Below, one piece after another: positions 33,726 through 42,371 of a stretch of 64,000 bases of DNA (position 1 is its first letter; each line of letters starts with the position of its first letter). The stretch spans positions 1 to 64,000 of the forward strand of contig JAUNQI010000010.1 in NCBI GenBank assembly GCA_030536255.1. The letters run 5' to 3'. The stretch is from Eubacteriales bacterium. GTDB taxonomy: Bacteria; Bacillota; Clostridia; Oscillospirales; Oscillospiraceae. The notes beneath the pieces were generated by a model, which ran no database searches, was not told the DNA's origin, and saw only the letters and a program-made list of their open reading frames with translations. Both the position numbers and the translations under genes were made by a program.

Positions 33726-34691
33726 TCACAGAGCTCTGTAATCAGGATCCTGCAGGAGCTCTTCTATTTCGCTTTTTGTCGGATGTCCGGTAGCCCTCAG
33801 CGTTTTCGTACTTACCGCTGCCGACGCATTGGCAAACGGCAGCGCTTCTGACAGCGACGCAGAACCGGCTAAAGAATACACGAGACCTGAAAGGAAGGCA
33901 TCTCCGGCCCCGACAGTATCCATCGTCCAGGTTGCATTGATTCCGGGGACTCTTCCGATTGCATTGCCATCATAGGAAATAGCGCCTTCCGCTCCAAGCG
34001 TAACAACGATACTGGGTCTGAAATCTCCCGCACAATATTTCTCATATAACGCAGTGACACACTCTTCCGGGGTCTTTTTTCCGGAGTGAGCCTGCGCCTC
34101 CGACAAGTTGATCTTATACGAACAGCGCGGATAATTGATACCCTCTCTGGAATCCAGCCAAACAGAAATACGGCTTTTTTCCAGAATTCTCGTCAATTTC
34201 TCCTGAAAATACGGCGTATGCAAGCTATTGGAAAACTGCTGGTTAATGACAAGCTCGTCATATTGATCGAGATTCATTTCAAGCTGCTCCAAGAGCGTAT
34301 CCAGAGCCTCAGTAGGATAGACGTTGTCTCCCCCAAGGTCATATCTCGGGAGTTCCTGATCGTCTTCCGTGTATATCTTATGGTACACAAACGTATTAAA
34401 ATCCGGTGAAGCGATGTAATGCTCCGTATGAACACCGGCGGAATTCATCGAACGCTTCAGGATATCCGCCCAGATGTCATCTCCGCAGATCCCGTAGATA
34501 TCGCATTCAGCGCCCAGCGTGGCAATGTTAACAGCCAGATTTCCCGCGCCTCCTGCTCCGTATGAATACCTGGAAATAATATTTACCGGTAAATTTGTTT
34601 CGACGGATATTTCGTCGCTTAGTTTCGTAAAATAATAGAAATCGAGGGCGACATCACCCAGGACGGCTATTTTTCTTTTTTCACCTTTCAT
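33726..34691 (-). CDS. PfkB-family sugar kinase, RfaE/HldA-like branch
   Basis: A 321-residue ribokinase-fold enzyme. The N-terminal block IAVLGDVALDFYYF, then SVETNLPVNIISRYSYGAGGAGNLA and NIATLGAE, is the pattern of the heptose-kinase (RfaE/HldE N-domain) branch, where a P-V pair and a GGAGN-type PfkB signature occur. The second signature TMDTVGAGDAFLSGL carries the catalytic aspartate in DTVGAGD. It phosphorylates some sugar or sugar phosphate with ATP. It starts 14 nt after the GH38 gene and overlaps or abuts the DHS-like gene. No other heptose genes are seen here, so the substrate is open; a mannose-derived sugar is an obvious guess given the mannosidase. Confidence 0.88.
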   Translation of the reverse strand: MKGEKRKIAVLGDVALDFYYFTKLSDEISVETNLPVNIISRYSYGAGGAGNLAVNIATLGAECDIYGICGDDIWADILKRSMNSAGVHTEHYIASPDFNTFVYHKIYTEDDQELPRYDLGGDNVYPTEALDTLLEQLEMNLDQYDELVINQQFSNSLHTPYFQEKLTRILEKSRISVWLDSREGINYPRCSYKINLSEAQAHSGKKTPEECVTALYEKYCAGDFRPSIVVTLGAEGAISYDGNAIGRVPGINATWTMDTVGAGDAFLSGLVYSLAGSASLSEALPFANASAAVSTKTLRATGHPTKSEIEELLQDPDYRAL

Positions 34692-34705
34692 ACAGCACCT
34701 GCCAG

Positions 34706-37700
34706 TTACAGTTTAAACAGTAAAGTTTTAATCTCATAGGGGTGGAAGCGAAGAGTGATCTCTTCCTGATTTCCCATGAATTCCGTTACCGGATTTTCCA
34801 TCAGATCGCATTCCGCGAATTCGGAGAACTGAAAAGCGGTTTTCACGCTGCAGACAGAAGCGGAACCTCTGTACTCATGGAATCTGACGACCAGGCAGTC
34901 CCCTTCCTCGCTCTGCTTCACAGCATCCAGTGATATATTATCTGCCGAAACAGACACGAAACTCTCTGAAGAAATCGTTCCTTCCGCACAACGGACGGGA
35001 TCATTCAGATAAAACGATTCCTTTTCCACATCGCAGTGCAAAGCATCTCCCTCATGCGGGAAAAGAGAATAGGTAAAGGAATGCTCGCCCTGATCCTGCA
35101 GATAATCCGGATATGTTGCCGTCTTGATCAGCGAAAGACGAATCGTATTCCCCTTCACATCACATCCGTATTTCCCGTTATTCATTACGCTGACGCCGTA
35201 ATCCGAATCGGAAAGGTCGACCCATTTGTGCATGACCGTTTCAAATTTTGCGATATCCCAGCTCGTGTTCCAGTTATTTGCCCGGCGGACATTACCATAC
35301 TGGATATCATACGTGGCAAAGGTTGTTCTTACCTCAATGGGGAATGCAACTTTCAGAAGCTGATGCGTTTCATGCATATCAACATGGGCTTCAAAGTCTA
35401 TTTTCTTTTCATTTGCATAAAACGTTACATTTTCTTCGATGGCCGAATTTCCGTATTCCCAGCGGAAATACAGCGTAAACGCCAGCGCACCGTTTTCGAT
35501 AATCTTTGTCTCTGTAAGCTTCTCGACCTCATGCGCTTTCTCATTGTAGAAAATATTGATATTCCATGCATCGCATATGACCGGTTCATCTTCAAAGAAG
35601 ACCAGGCGGTTTGCGGTCTCCCCTTCTGGGACAATCTCTCTGGATGCCGTTTTGTCGAACAGGCGGGTGATCCGTCCGATTTCGTCAAAGCTCACCTTGT
35701 ATAACGGAGTATCCAGTTCTTTTCCTGTATAGACAAACGGTGACTCAGCCTGCTCTGATACATCCGCTGCTACGGAAAACGGCGTAATGCTCATTGGCGG
35801 GAGGAAACAGTCCACCATCGCTGTTTCCGGGGTCAGATGCTGAATTCGGCAGGCTTTCCCGTCCCGGTCAACAAGCGTTTCCGATGCGCCCAGAGGAACC
35901 CTGACACTGCCTTTATAGGGCCAGATCCCGCTGTTGATCAGGGACATTCCCTTCTCATCATCTCTCATTATGTTCAGAGATTCCGATATTACCGACTGCG
36001 CAATATTTTCTGCACGGCGGTAATCCTCTTTGCTGTCCTCATAGACCTCATAAATTGCGGAGCCCGGGATCACATCATGGAACTGATTGAGAAGGATCAG
36101 CTTCCATCCCTCCGTCAGTTTGTTTTTCGCTTCCGCAGACAGATACCCCTTCTCTGTGCGGGCAAGCACCGAGATCCATTCGCTGCAGCGGTAGAGATGT
36201 TCCAGATAACGGTTCATCCGTTTATTATATGCATGGCTTGTATAAGTTCCGCGGTGATTTTCAAGGTAGAGTTCCCCGTCCCATTCCGGGAAATATCCGT
36301 CAAAGTTCTCTGCCTTTTCATGCAATCTTTTAAAGTATTCCACGCCACTGCCGGTCGTAACATGCGGAAGCCCGGGAATGGAATCAAGAAGACGGCGCTG
36401 TTCAAGCTCTTCTCTGTTTACACCGCCTCCCCCGTCACCGTAGCCGTAGGCAAGCAGAAGCTCATTCGTCAGATTCTTATTTTTATAGTTGTTCCAAATT
36501 CCGGTTACGGAAGAAGGAAGCATTTCCCCGTTATAGGTATAATACCAGGAGCCCTGTTCCTCAGCGGCTGCCGGTGTGGTTATGAAGTGCGCAAGAACCG
36601 AGGTTCCGTCAATTCCTTTCCACTCGAAAGTATCATATGGCATCTGATTGCATTCGTTCCAGCTGATCTTTGTGGTAACGAACGTATCGATTCCGGATTT
36701 CTTCAGGATTTGCGGAAGCGCCCATGAATACCCGAACACGTCCGGGAGCCACAGGATCCGCATATCTTTTCCAAATTCTTTTTTTGCAAAGCCCTTGCCG
36801 ATGAGGAACTGACGCGTCAGCGATTCTCCGCTGGGAATATTGCAGTCTGCTTCGATCCACATTCCGCCTTCAATTTCCCATCTTCCCTCGGCGATTCTTT
36901 CTTTTATCTGCTGATAAATCGTCGGGAAATCGTTCCGGATATATTCGTAAAGCTGGGGCTGAGACATCAGGAAGGAGTACTCCGGATACTTTTCCATCAG
37001 CCGAAGCACCGTTGAAAAAGATCTGGCAGACTTCTCCCGGGTATGTTTATATCTCCACAGCCATGCCACATCAATATGTGTATTTCCGACAGCAAGAACA
37101 TTTACCGGAAGCTTTGAATCGATTTTTCCGAGACTGGACCGAAGATACTCCGCAGCCTGAGAGACAGAAGAATAGAAGCTGTCGCTGCCCAAAGCCCTTC
37201 TGTCAATCATATTTTCCGCTTTATTCAGACCGGAAAGCAGCTGATCATAGAGAGGATCATTCTTATTCAGAAGCTTTATCGTTCCGAGAAGCATTTTCCC
37301 CATATAGTAAAGATAATCCGTATCCGCGTCAAGCTTGGCCGTAAAGGCTTCCGAGAAGCGATGCTCCTGAATCTGCGGAACGCCGCCTCCTTCCAGGCCG
37401 GACCAGATCCGAAAAATAAGCGTGCGCGTTGTGCCTGCCCAGCTTTCTGGGAAAAACACTTCATTATGATGCGTGTCGACCCCCTGATATGGCTCCCCGT
37501 CAACAAACAGCTGAGATTCAAAACCGCTGCAGTTGCAGTTTCCGGTTCTGCCGAAATCAAAGACGCCGACAGGGCAGCCGGAGGTTGTATCGTCAGGGAA
37601 ATGCGCATCGCATTTCAGCCACAGATAAGTATCTCTGCCTGACCAGGTATCTCCGATATGAACCGGCTGCCAGGGAGCGTTCTCATCCGGAAGCGGCGGG

Positions 37701-37825
37701 TTCACAGTCTCTGAAGGACAGGGGCAGCTCATCATTTGTTCCATTTGTGTTACCGCGCGAAAACGGTATTTTGCAAGAGAGTCAATACGAACATCCAGTT
37801 TTTCCAAAGTAAAGAAAATATCCAT
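34706..37825 (-). CDS. GH38 alpha-mannosidase
   Basis: A 1039-residue glycoside hydrolase family 38 enzyme with no signal peptide, so it works in the cytoplasm on imported oligosaccharides. The N-terminal beta-sandwich (about 1-240) precedes the catalytic domain. The latter has zinc ligands in NTHIDVAWLW, the ERIAEGRWEIEGGMW stretch, and the nucleophile aspartate in ILWLPDVFGYSWALPQIL. A central three-helix bundle and C-terminal beta domains follow. Length and motif order match the YbgG/MngB-like bacterial branch. The ATG at 37825 has AAAGGA six bases before it; an upstream in-frame start at 37852 has none. The 189-nt gap to the HD gene could hold a weak internal promoter, though I see no clear one. 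Confidence 0.93.
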   Translation of the reverse strand: MDIFFTLEKLDVRIDSLAKYRFRAVTQMEQMMSCPCPSETVNPPLPDENAPWQPVHIGDTWSGRDTYLWLKCDAHFPDDTTSGCPVGVFDFGRTGNCNCSGFESQLFVDGEPYQGVDTHHNEVFFPESWAGTTRTLIFRIWSGLEGGGVPQIQEHRFSEAFTAKLDADTDYLYYMGKMLLGTIKLLNKNDPLYDQLLSGLNKAENMIDRRALGSDSFYSSVSQAAEYLRSSLGKIDSKLPVNVLAVGNTHIDVAWLWRYKHTREKSARSFSTVLRLMEKYPEYSFLMSQPQLYEYIRNDFPTIYQQIKERIAEGRWEIEGGMWIEADCNIPSGESLTRQFLIGKGFAKKEFGKDMRILWLPDVFGYSWALPQILKKSGIDTFVTTKISWNECNQMPYDTFEWKGIDGTSVLAHFITTPAAAEEQGSWYYTYNGEMLPSSVTGIWNNYKNKNLTNELLLAYGYGDGGGGVNREELEQRRLLDSIPGLPHVTTGSGVEYFKRLHEKAENFDGYFPEWDGELYLENHRGTYTSHAYNKRMNRYLEHLYRCSEWISVLARTEKGYLSAEAKNKLTEGWKLILLNQFHDVIPGSAIYEVYEDSKEDYRRAENIAQSVISESLNIMRDDEKGMSLINSGIWPYKGSVRVPLGASETLVDRDGKACRIQHLTPETAMVDCFLPPMSITPFSVAADVSEQAESPFVYTGKELDTPLYKVSFDEIGRITRLFDKTASREIVPEGETANRLVFFEDEPVICDAWNINIFYNEKAHEVEKLTETKIIENGALAFTLYFRWEYGNSAIEENVTFYANEKKIDFEAHVDMHETHQLLKVAFPIEVRTTFATYDIQYGNVRRANNWNTSWDIAKFETVMHKWVDLSDSDYGVSVMNNGKYGCDVKGNTIRLSLIKTATYPDYLQDQGEHSFTYSLFPHEGDALHCDVEKESFYLNDPVRCAEGTISSESFVSVSADNISLDAVKQSEEGDCLVVRFHEYRGSASVCSVKTAFQFSEFAECDLMENPVTEFMGNQEEITLRFHPYEIKTLLFKL

Positions 37826-38014
37826 AATTATCCTTTCACGGCAGCTGCGCAAAGCCTTTTATGCTTTGAAGCATTCTGCCTGATCTTCACCGTTTGCCAA
37901 GATACAATGCAGTCTGCTGCAGGGAGAAGATTCCCCGTATTTGCTGCTTAAATAAAGACATAAGGCTTCACGATCCAGCCAATCGCGAAACCTCATGACT
38001 TTTATTCGATTTGA

Positions 38015-38581
38015 TTACGCCTCGGTACCGAGAAGGCCAAGCTCCGACGCGAACGGTTTCATTCCGTCAATGCAGATCTGCGCAACATCCCGGACTTCCA
38101 TTCCCAGCATACCGCACCCCGTCTTTATCAGCTCACGGTTGCACTTTGCTGCGAATTTTTTATCCTTGAATTTTTTCATAAAGCTGGAAATTTCCAGATC
38201 CGTTATCCCCTGCGGGCGCATTCTGGCGCATGCGGATATGATTCCGGTAAGCTCATCCACCGTGAACAGGCTTTTTTCACAGTTTGTGAGCGGCTCAACA
38301 TCCGTACAGATGGAGTAACCGTGTGAAAGGATCACCCGAACTTCTTCCGGCTCGAGACCGGCCTCAAGGAGAGGCTGCTCCGTATGCTGAAGATGCTCCT
38401 CCGGATATTTTTCATAATCATAATCATGAAGATAACCGAGGGCCATCCAGTGCTCTTTATCCTCGCCAAAGTGCTCCGCCATTGCCCCCATTGCAGCCAT
38501 AACCGCAAGAGCATGGACGATCAGATGCGGTTCGCTCACCATTGTGGCGTTCAGTTCCTTTGCTCTTTCAAGTGTAAGCAT
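38015..38581 (-). CDS. HD-superfamily hydrolase (COG2316-like)
   Basis: A 188-residue protein. The metal site reads H in EPHLIVHALAV (about residue 22-32), HD in LGYLHDYDYEKYPEEH, and a distal DELTG. The phrases HGYSICTDVEP and KFKDKKFAAKCNR are characteristic of a small family of predicted HD hydrolases of unknown substrate. Such proteins are often phosphatases or phosphodiesterases. The ATG at 38581 has GGGAGG nine bases upstream; TTG codons just before it are less likely starts. It follows the aconitase-X small-subunit gene by about 24 nt. Confidence 0.82.
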   Translation of the reverse strand: MLTLERAKELNATMVSEPHLIVHALAVMAAMGAMAEHFGEDKEHWMALGYLHDYDYEKYPEEHLQHTEQPLLEAGLEPEEVRVILSHGYSICTDVEPLTNCEKSLFTVDELTGIISACARMRPQGITDLEISSFMKKFKDKKFAAKCNRELIKTGCGMLGMEVRDVAQICIDGMKPFASELGLLGTEA

Positions 38582-38605
38582 TCTCAACAACCTCCCGATT
38601 CAGGA

Positions 38606-39046
38606 TCAGCCGACCTGAACGACTCCGTCTTCCAGAACCGTAACCTGATCCCCGGTCTTTACTGCTTCCAGAAATTCGGGGCCGAGTCTGTCAATAACAG
38701 GCATGGACGTATCCGTCCAGACGGAACCCATGATTGCGCCGGAAGCGGCAAGAGAATCGATGCTTTCAGAGAACAGCATGCATGCAGGAGCCTTTCCAAG
38801 TTTGCAAACCGTAAAAAGGATCATTCCGCCGGTAGTTGATCCGATCGTAATAGGAAGGCAAAGTGCTTTTCCCTCCATTGGCTTTCCGTTGATCTCCGGA
38901 TTATTCTGATCCCCGCACGGGATCCCCTTTTTATTGAACATGATTGCCATCTGAAAAGAAGCAAGAGTATTAAATCCGTTATGAGAAACAAGGGCCTCCG
39001 CCTGACATGTTCCCGGAACAACAACGCGTCCTTTGAACTCCTTCAT
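38606..39046 (-). CDS. Aconitase X swivel-domain (small) subunit
   Basis: A 146-residue protein of the aconitase-X swivelling domain (DUF126) type. The pattern LVSHNGFNTLASF, the NNPEINGKPMEGKALCLPITIGSTTG region and the C-terminal TGDQVTVLEDG are all as in this family; the G-S-T-T-G loop binds the substrate carboxylate in relatives. It pairs with the large subunit encoded immediately before (the stop and ATG touch: TAAATG; SD GGAGGG). Together they form a dehydratase. Characterised relatives are cis-3-hydroxy-L-proline dehydratase in bacteria and phosphomevalonate dehydratase in archaea. The substrate in this cluster is not evident. Confidence 0.9.
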   Translation of the reverse strand: MKEFKGRVVVPGTCQAEALVSHNGFNTLASFQMAIMFNKKGIPCGDQNNPEINGKPMEGKALCLPITIGSTTGGMILFTVCKLGKAPACMLFSESIDSLAASGAIMGSVWTDTSMPVIDRLGPEFLEAVKTGDQVTVLEDGVVQVG

Positions 39047-40324
39047 TTATTTGCCCTCCTTGCTTGTAATAATATCCAGGATCTGAGAATCGGTATAGTA
39101 CCGGGCACTGGTATATGTACGAAGCTTGTTCGACGAGGTAATGACCGGCTTTGCCTTGCAAAGAGGATTATTCATATACATGAGCGGGCAGATATAGCTC
39201 AGAATGACTCCGCAGGCAGCAAGTCTGGCAGCTCCGCCGGATTCCTTGAATGCTTTTATGACCGGAGGAGACGCCGTAAACACCGTAGGAACCGTGACCT
39301 TCTTCAGGTGATTGAAGGAGAGGCTGTTTTCGATTTTATTCGTCCAGTCCTCCAGCTGCTCAAGGGACAGATGCGGGCAGCCGACGAAGCAAAGCTTCGG
39401 AGAAGCAAGCGGATTCTTCCAGATCACAGGATAATTTTTCTGAACCCGCTCCAGCTCAGCATCATCAATAACGTAAACCTGTGCGTTTTCTTTGATCAAA
39501 GACTCTCCGAGCTCTTTTGCCTCAGGAGTCAGGTTGTCAATATGGTAAAGACCGACGGCACCGTTCGAAGCTGTTGCAGCGCCCATGTCCTTCAGATATG
39601 CACTGACTTCCGGAGTGATCTCCGTTCCGAGCCACTCTTCCATGCCTTTGATATACGGGACATCTTCCATTACCTTCATGCCGATTGCAGAACCAAGAAG
39701 CTGCGCCTCAGGCTTCTTGCTGCATTTTACTTCAACGATCCAGCTTGCTTTCCGTCCTTCATCCGTCAGGAAGCCAAACTCGGGAACGAAGCCGGAAACA
39801 GAGCCCATCAGCTCAAGCATACCGGAATTCCTGTTGCAGCGGGCACCGAGGACAGAGTTCGCATAAACAACGGCAGAGGATTCCGCCCAGGAGAGGATGT
39901 CACCCTTTTTGGGGGTATTACCCACCTGCGGGAGATAACAGGTGCAGGTATAATCGTCATCACTCGTTATACCCAGCTTGCGCATCTGTTCCTCAAAACG
40001 CGCCTGATCGGTATACATGATTTTCTTGAAAACGACATCTTCCAGCAGATTCGTCGGGACATTCTTATCAAGAGGACGGGGATCCGCGGTAAATTTCTGT
40101 CCGTCAACAAGACCGGCATCAATGATCTCATCAAAAACATCCAGCACAGGACCGAGAACCTTCAGACCGTAGCTGATTACGGTATGACCATACTGACTGC
40201 TTACCGGGACAAGGCGCTCAGCGCCGAAAGTATCACCAAACATAACGAGGGTCTTCATGATCTTTGCCATGACCTCGCCTTTTTCGCCGTTAAGTAAAGC
40301 TTCCTGTTCAGGTGTCAATTGCAT
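39047..40324 (-). CDS. Aconitase X catalytic (large) subunit
   Basis: A 425-residue protein of the aconitase-X catalytic (DUF521) type, a dehydratase distantly related to aconitase and dependent on an Fe or Fe-S centre. Conserved pieces are FGAERLVPVSSQYGHTV, the NSVLGARCNRNSGM segment that positions a catalytic cysteine, GFVPEFGFL, and the CPHLSLEQL segment and YICPLMYMNNPL, which supply further cysteines. It is first in the six-gene cluster. The separate-subunit form fits the bacterial hydroxyproline-type group, but no proline racemase or reductase gene is present nearby, so another hydroxy-acid substrate is possible. Confidence 0.9.
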   Translation of the reverse strand: MQLTPEQEALLNGEKGEVMAKIMKTLVMFGDTFGAERLVPVSSQYGHTVISYGLKVLGPVLDVFDEIIDAGLVDGQKFTADPRPLDKNVPTNLLEDVVFKKIMYTDQARFEEQMRKLGITSDDDYTCTCYLPQVGNTPKKGDILSWAESSAVVYANSVLGARCNRNSGMLELMGSVSGFVPEFGFLTDEGRKASWIVEVKCSKKPEAQLLGSAIGMKVMEDVPYIKGMEEWLGTEITPEVSAYLKDMGAATASNGAVGLYHIDNLTPEAKELGESLIKENAQVYVIDDAELERVQKNYPVIWKNPLASPKLCFVGCPHLSLEQLEDWTNKIENSLSFNHLKKVTVPTVFTASPPVIKAFKESGGAARLAACGVILSYICPLMYMNNPLCKAKPVITSSNKLRTYTSARYYTDSQILDIITSKEGK

Positions 40325-40356
40325 AGGAATTACCCTTCCTTCTCTATAGATTGTTA

Positions 40357-40388
40357 ATAGTGTAACAGCACACTATGCTATTTGTCAA
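40357..40388 (-). promoter_or_regulatory. Promoter with perfect palindromic operator for the aconitase-X cluster
   Basis: On the minus strand TTGACA (40388-40383) with an 18-nt spacer to TACACT (40364-40359) (or 17 nt to TTACAC). The spacer and -10 box are covered by the perfect inverted repeat ATAGTGT-6 nt-ACACTAT (40357-40376). A repressor bound there would block RNA polymerase; the half-site spacing suits a GntR- or LacI-type dimer. No regulator gene lies beside it. Confidence 0.7.
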
Positions 40389-40483
40389 CCGATTATTATT
40401 TACTTGCTTTAAAAGTATTTAGTCATTATAATTCCGGTAGAAAGAGTCCATACAGAAATAACCGGAGAGGAGATAATCTCCCA

Positions 40484-41008
40484 ATGCAAGGAAAAACGCA
40501 TATCGCTGGTGGGATTCTGGCCGGTGAGCTTCTTCTGGCAGTACATGGCCAGACAACTCCCGTTCTGGCCGGCGAGCTTCTGACTGCCGCTGCAGCAGGA
40601 GCGCTGTTTCCGGATATCGATCACGGAGAGTCCAAAATATCCAACACAAACTTTGTAACGAAAATTCTGGCGAACCTCTTTGAGCTGATTCTGAAGCATC
40701 GCGGTCCGATTCATACGCCGGTCACCGGCGCCCTTCTGACTGTTTTCGTCTGGTTCAGCCTTTCCGCTGCCGCTGTCGCTCCCGGCACAGTGTATGCTCT
40801 GACAGCCGGCTTTGCCGTTGGATTTGCTTCCCATCTGATTCTGGACTCCTTCAATCCCGGCGGGATCATGTGGCTCTGGCCGTTCCGGAAAAAGAGATAT
40901 CATCTTGCACGGATAAAGAACAGAACCGCAAAGGAAACGATATTATTCATTTTCCTCATCGCACTGGACCTGATTGCCGAGTCCGTTTTTCACATCATTG
41001 TCATCTGA
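40484..41008 (+). CDS. YdjM-family membrane metal-dependent hydrolase
   Basis: A 174-residue membrane protein of the YdjM/DUF457 family (LexA-regulated in E. coli). Metal-binding histidines and aspartates are in MQGKTHIAGG, FPDIDHGESK, the KHRGPIHTP segment (H-R-G-x-x-H) and the HLILDSFNPGGI segment. Four hydrophobic segments are present. I chose the ATG at 40484 (MQGKTHIAGG is the family's normal start), with AGAGGAG eleven bases upstream; an N-terminal extension back to 40382 has no homologous sequence and overlaps the divergent operator region. Exact substrate unknown; related to phospholipase C-like fold. Confidence 0.88.
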   Translation: MQGKTHIAGGILAGELLLAVHGQTTPVLAGELLTAAAAGALFPDIDHGESKISNTNFVTKILANLFELILKHRGPIHTPVTGALLTVFVWFSLSAAAVAPGTVYALTAGFAVGFASHLILDSFNPGGIMWLWPFRKKRYHLARIKNRTAKETILFIFLIALDLIAESVFHIIVI

Positions 41009-41070
41009 TACGAATACCTGACAGAAATCGGACAGTTCTTCCGGTAAATAGTCATTCTGTTATAACTGAA

Positions 41071-41124
41071 AAAGCGTAATGCATCATCCGGACAAGTGAC
41101 CGGTGCATCACGCTTTTATTTTTT
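41071..41124. terminator. Bidirectional terminator between the YdjM-like gene and the symporter gene
   Basis: A long stem in which 41072-41077 (AAGCGT) pairs with 41110-41115 and the next bases (ATGCA with TGCAT) extend it. TTTTATTTTTT follows on the plus strand and CTTTTTCAG on the minus strand. It serves both convergent genes. Confidence 0.8.
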
Positions 41125-41149
41125 GTTCGATTCTGTTACAGGGAAATGA

Positions 41150-42325
41150 TCAGTTTCCCGCTTCGATTCCGTGCTTCTCCGCGTATGCGGTAAGCATCAG
41201 GGTCAGAGCTCCGTCACCGGTAACATTGCAGGCCGTTCCGAAGCTGTCCTGAAGGGCAAAAATAGCAAGGATCAGGGCCGTTCCCTCTGCATCAAATCCG
41301 AGGACGCCGGTAACAAGACCAAGCGAAGCCATTACCGTTCCTCCCGGAACACCGGGCGCACCGATTGCGAAAACGCCGAGGAGCAGGCAGAACAGCACCA
41401 TCGTTCCAAAGGAAGGAAGCGAGCCGTAAAGGATCTTGGAAATGGTCATGCAGAAGAACACTTCCGTCAGAACAGAGCCGCAAAGATGAATATTGGCGAA
41501 AAGCGGAATACCAAAGTCAACCATATCCCTGCGAAGGACCTTGCTCTTCCGGGCGCACTCAAGAGCAACCGACAGCGTCGCTGCGCTGGACATTGTTCCG
41601 ACCGCGGTAATATATGCAGGGCCGTAGTGCTTCACGACCTCAATCGGATTCTTCCCTGAATAAGCTCCTGCGACAAGGTACAGAACGGCAAGCCAGACAT
41701 AATGGCCCAGCATTACGATAACGATTATTTTAAGAAATACCGGAAGCTGGTCTGTGATCATTCCTTCATAGCTCAGGTTGCAGAAGGTTGCGCAGATATA
41801 TACCGGAAGAATCGGAATAACGATCTTCTCAACGATCTTCAGCACAATATTCTGGAACTCTTCGAGAATATTGCATGTAAGGGTGCTCTTCGTCCAGACG
41901 GCAGCCAGACCGAGCAGCAGGCTGAAAGCAAGGGCGCTCATGACACTCATGATCTGAGGGATATCCAGCTGAAATACGACTGCGGGAAGCTCTCTCAGAT
42001 TTTCCATGTTCGTAACAATTGAAAGATGCGGGATCAGCGCGTAGCCGGCAGCCGTGCTCATAAACGCAGCGAGGATTGAGGAAGCATATGCTATGATTAC
42101 CGCCACACCGAGCATTTTGGAAGCATTATTTCCCATACGGGTAATCGACGGGGCAATAAAGCCTATGACGATCAGAGGAACGCAGAACATGATCAGCTGG
42201 CTTAAAACATACTGCACGCTGACGACGACCTTCATCACGCCAAAAGAAAAGATACGGCCAAAAACAATACCGAGTGCCAAAGCAAATAAAAGTCTCACGG
42301 GAAGACTGGAAAAAGCTTTCTTCAT
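41150..42325 (-). CDS. Dicarboxylate/amino acid:cation symporter (DAACS family)
   Basis: A 391-residue secondary transporter like GltT/SstT. Eight membrane helices and two re-entrant hairpins are expected. The first hairpin shows the serine-rich TMSSAATLSVAL, the second GAPGVPGGTVMAS, and helix 8 ends with SFGTACNVTGDGAL, where the D, T, N and final D positions bind Na+ and the substrate carboxylate in relatives. It imports glutamate, aspartate, serine/threonine or C4-dicarboxylates with Na+ or H+; the exact substrate is uncertain. AAGGAGATAA precedes the ATG at 42325. Confidence 0.9.
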   Translation of the reverse strand: MKKAFSSLPVRLLFALALGIVFGRIFSFGVMKVVVSVQYVLSQLIMFCVPLIVIGFIAPSITRMGNNASKMLGVAVIIAYASSILAAFMSTAAGYALIPHLSIVTNMENLRELPAVVFQLDIPQIMSVMSALAFSLLLGLAAVWTKSTLTCNILEEFQNIVLKIVEKIVIPILPVYICATFCNLSYEGMITDQLPVFLKIIVIVMLGHYVWLAVLYLVAGAYSGKNPIEVVKHYGPAYITAVGTMSSAATLSVALECARKSKVLRRDMVDFGIPLFANIHLCGSVLTEVFFCMTISKILYGSLPSFGTMVLFCLLLGVFAIGAPGVPGGTVMASLGLVTGVLGFDAEGTALILAIFALQDSFGTACNVTGDGALTLMLTAYAEKHGIEAGN

Positions 42326-42371
42326 AAAATTATCTCCTTATTTAACTAATCATATATACGGCGGAAACGGA

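Noticed and set aside
33726-34691. Naming the PfkB kinase HldA/RfaE outright
   Set aside because: The sequence pattern fits that branch but no other heptose gene is present and Gram-positives usually lack the pathway, so only a branch-level name is given.
38981-40297. A 438-codon plus-strand frame opposite aconitase X
   Set aside because: Shadow of the catalytic subunit gene; no start signal and no recognisable domain.
39047-40324. Naming the aconitase-X pair cis-3-hydroxyproline dehydratase
   Set aside because: The family includes several substrates and the expected hydroxyproline partners are missing from the cluster.
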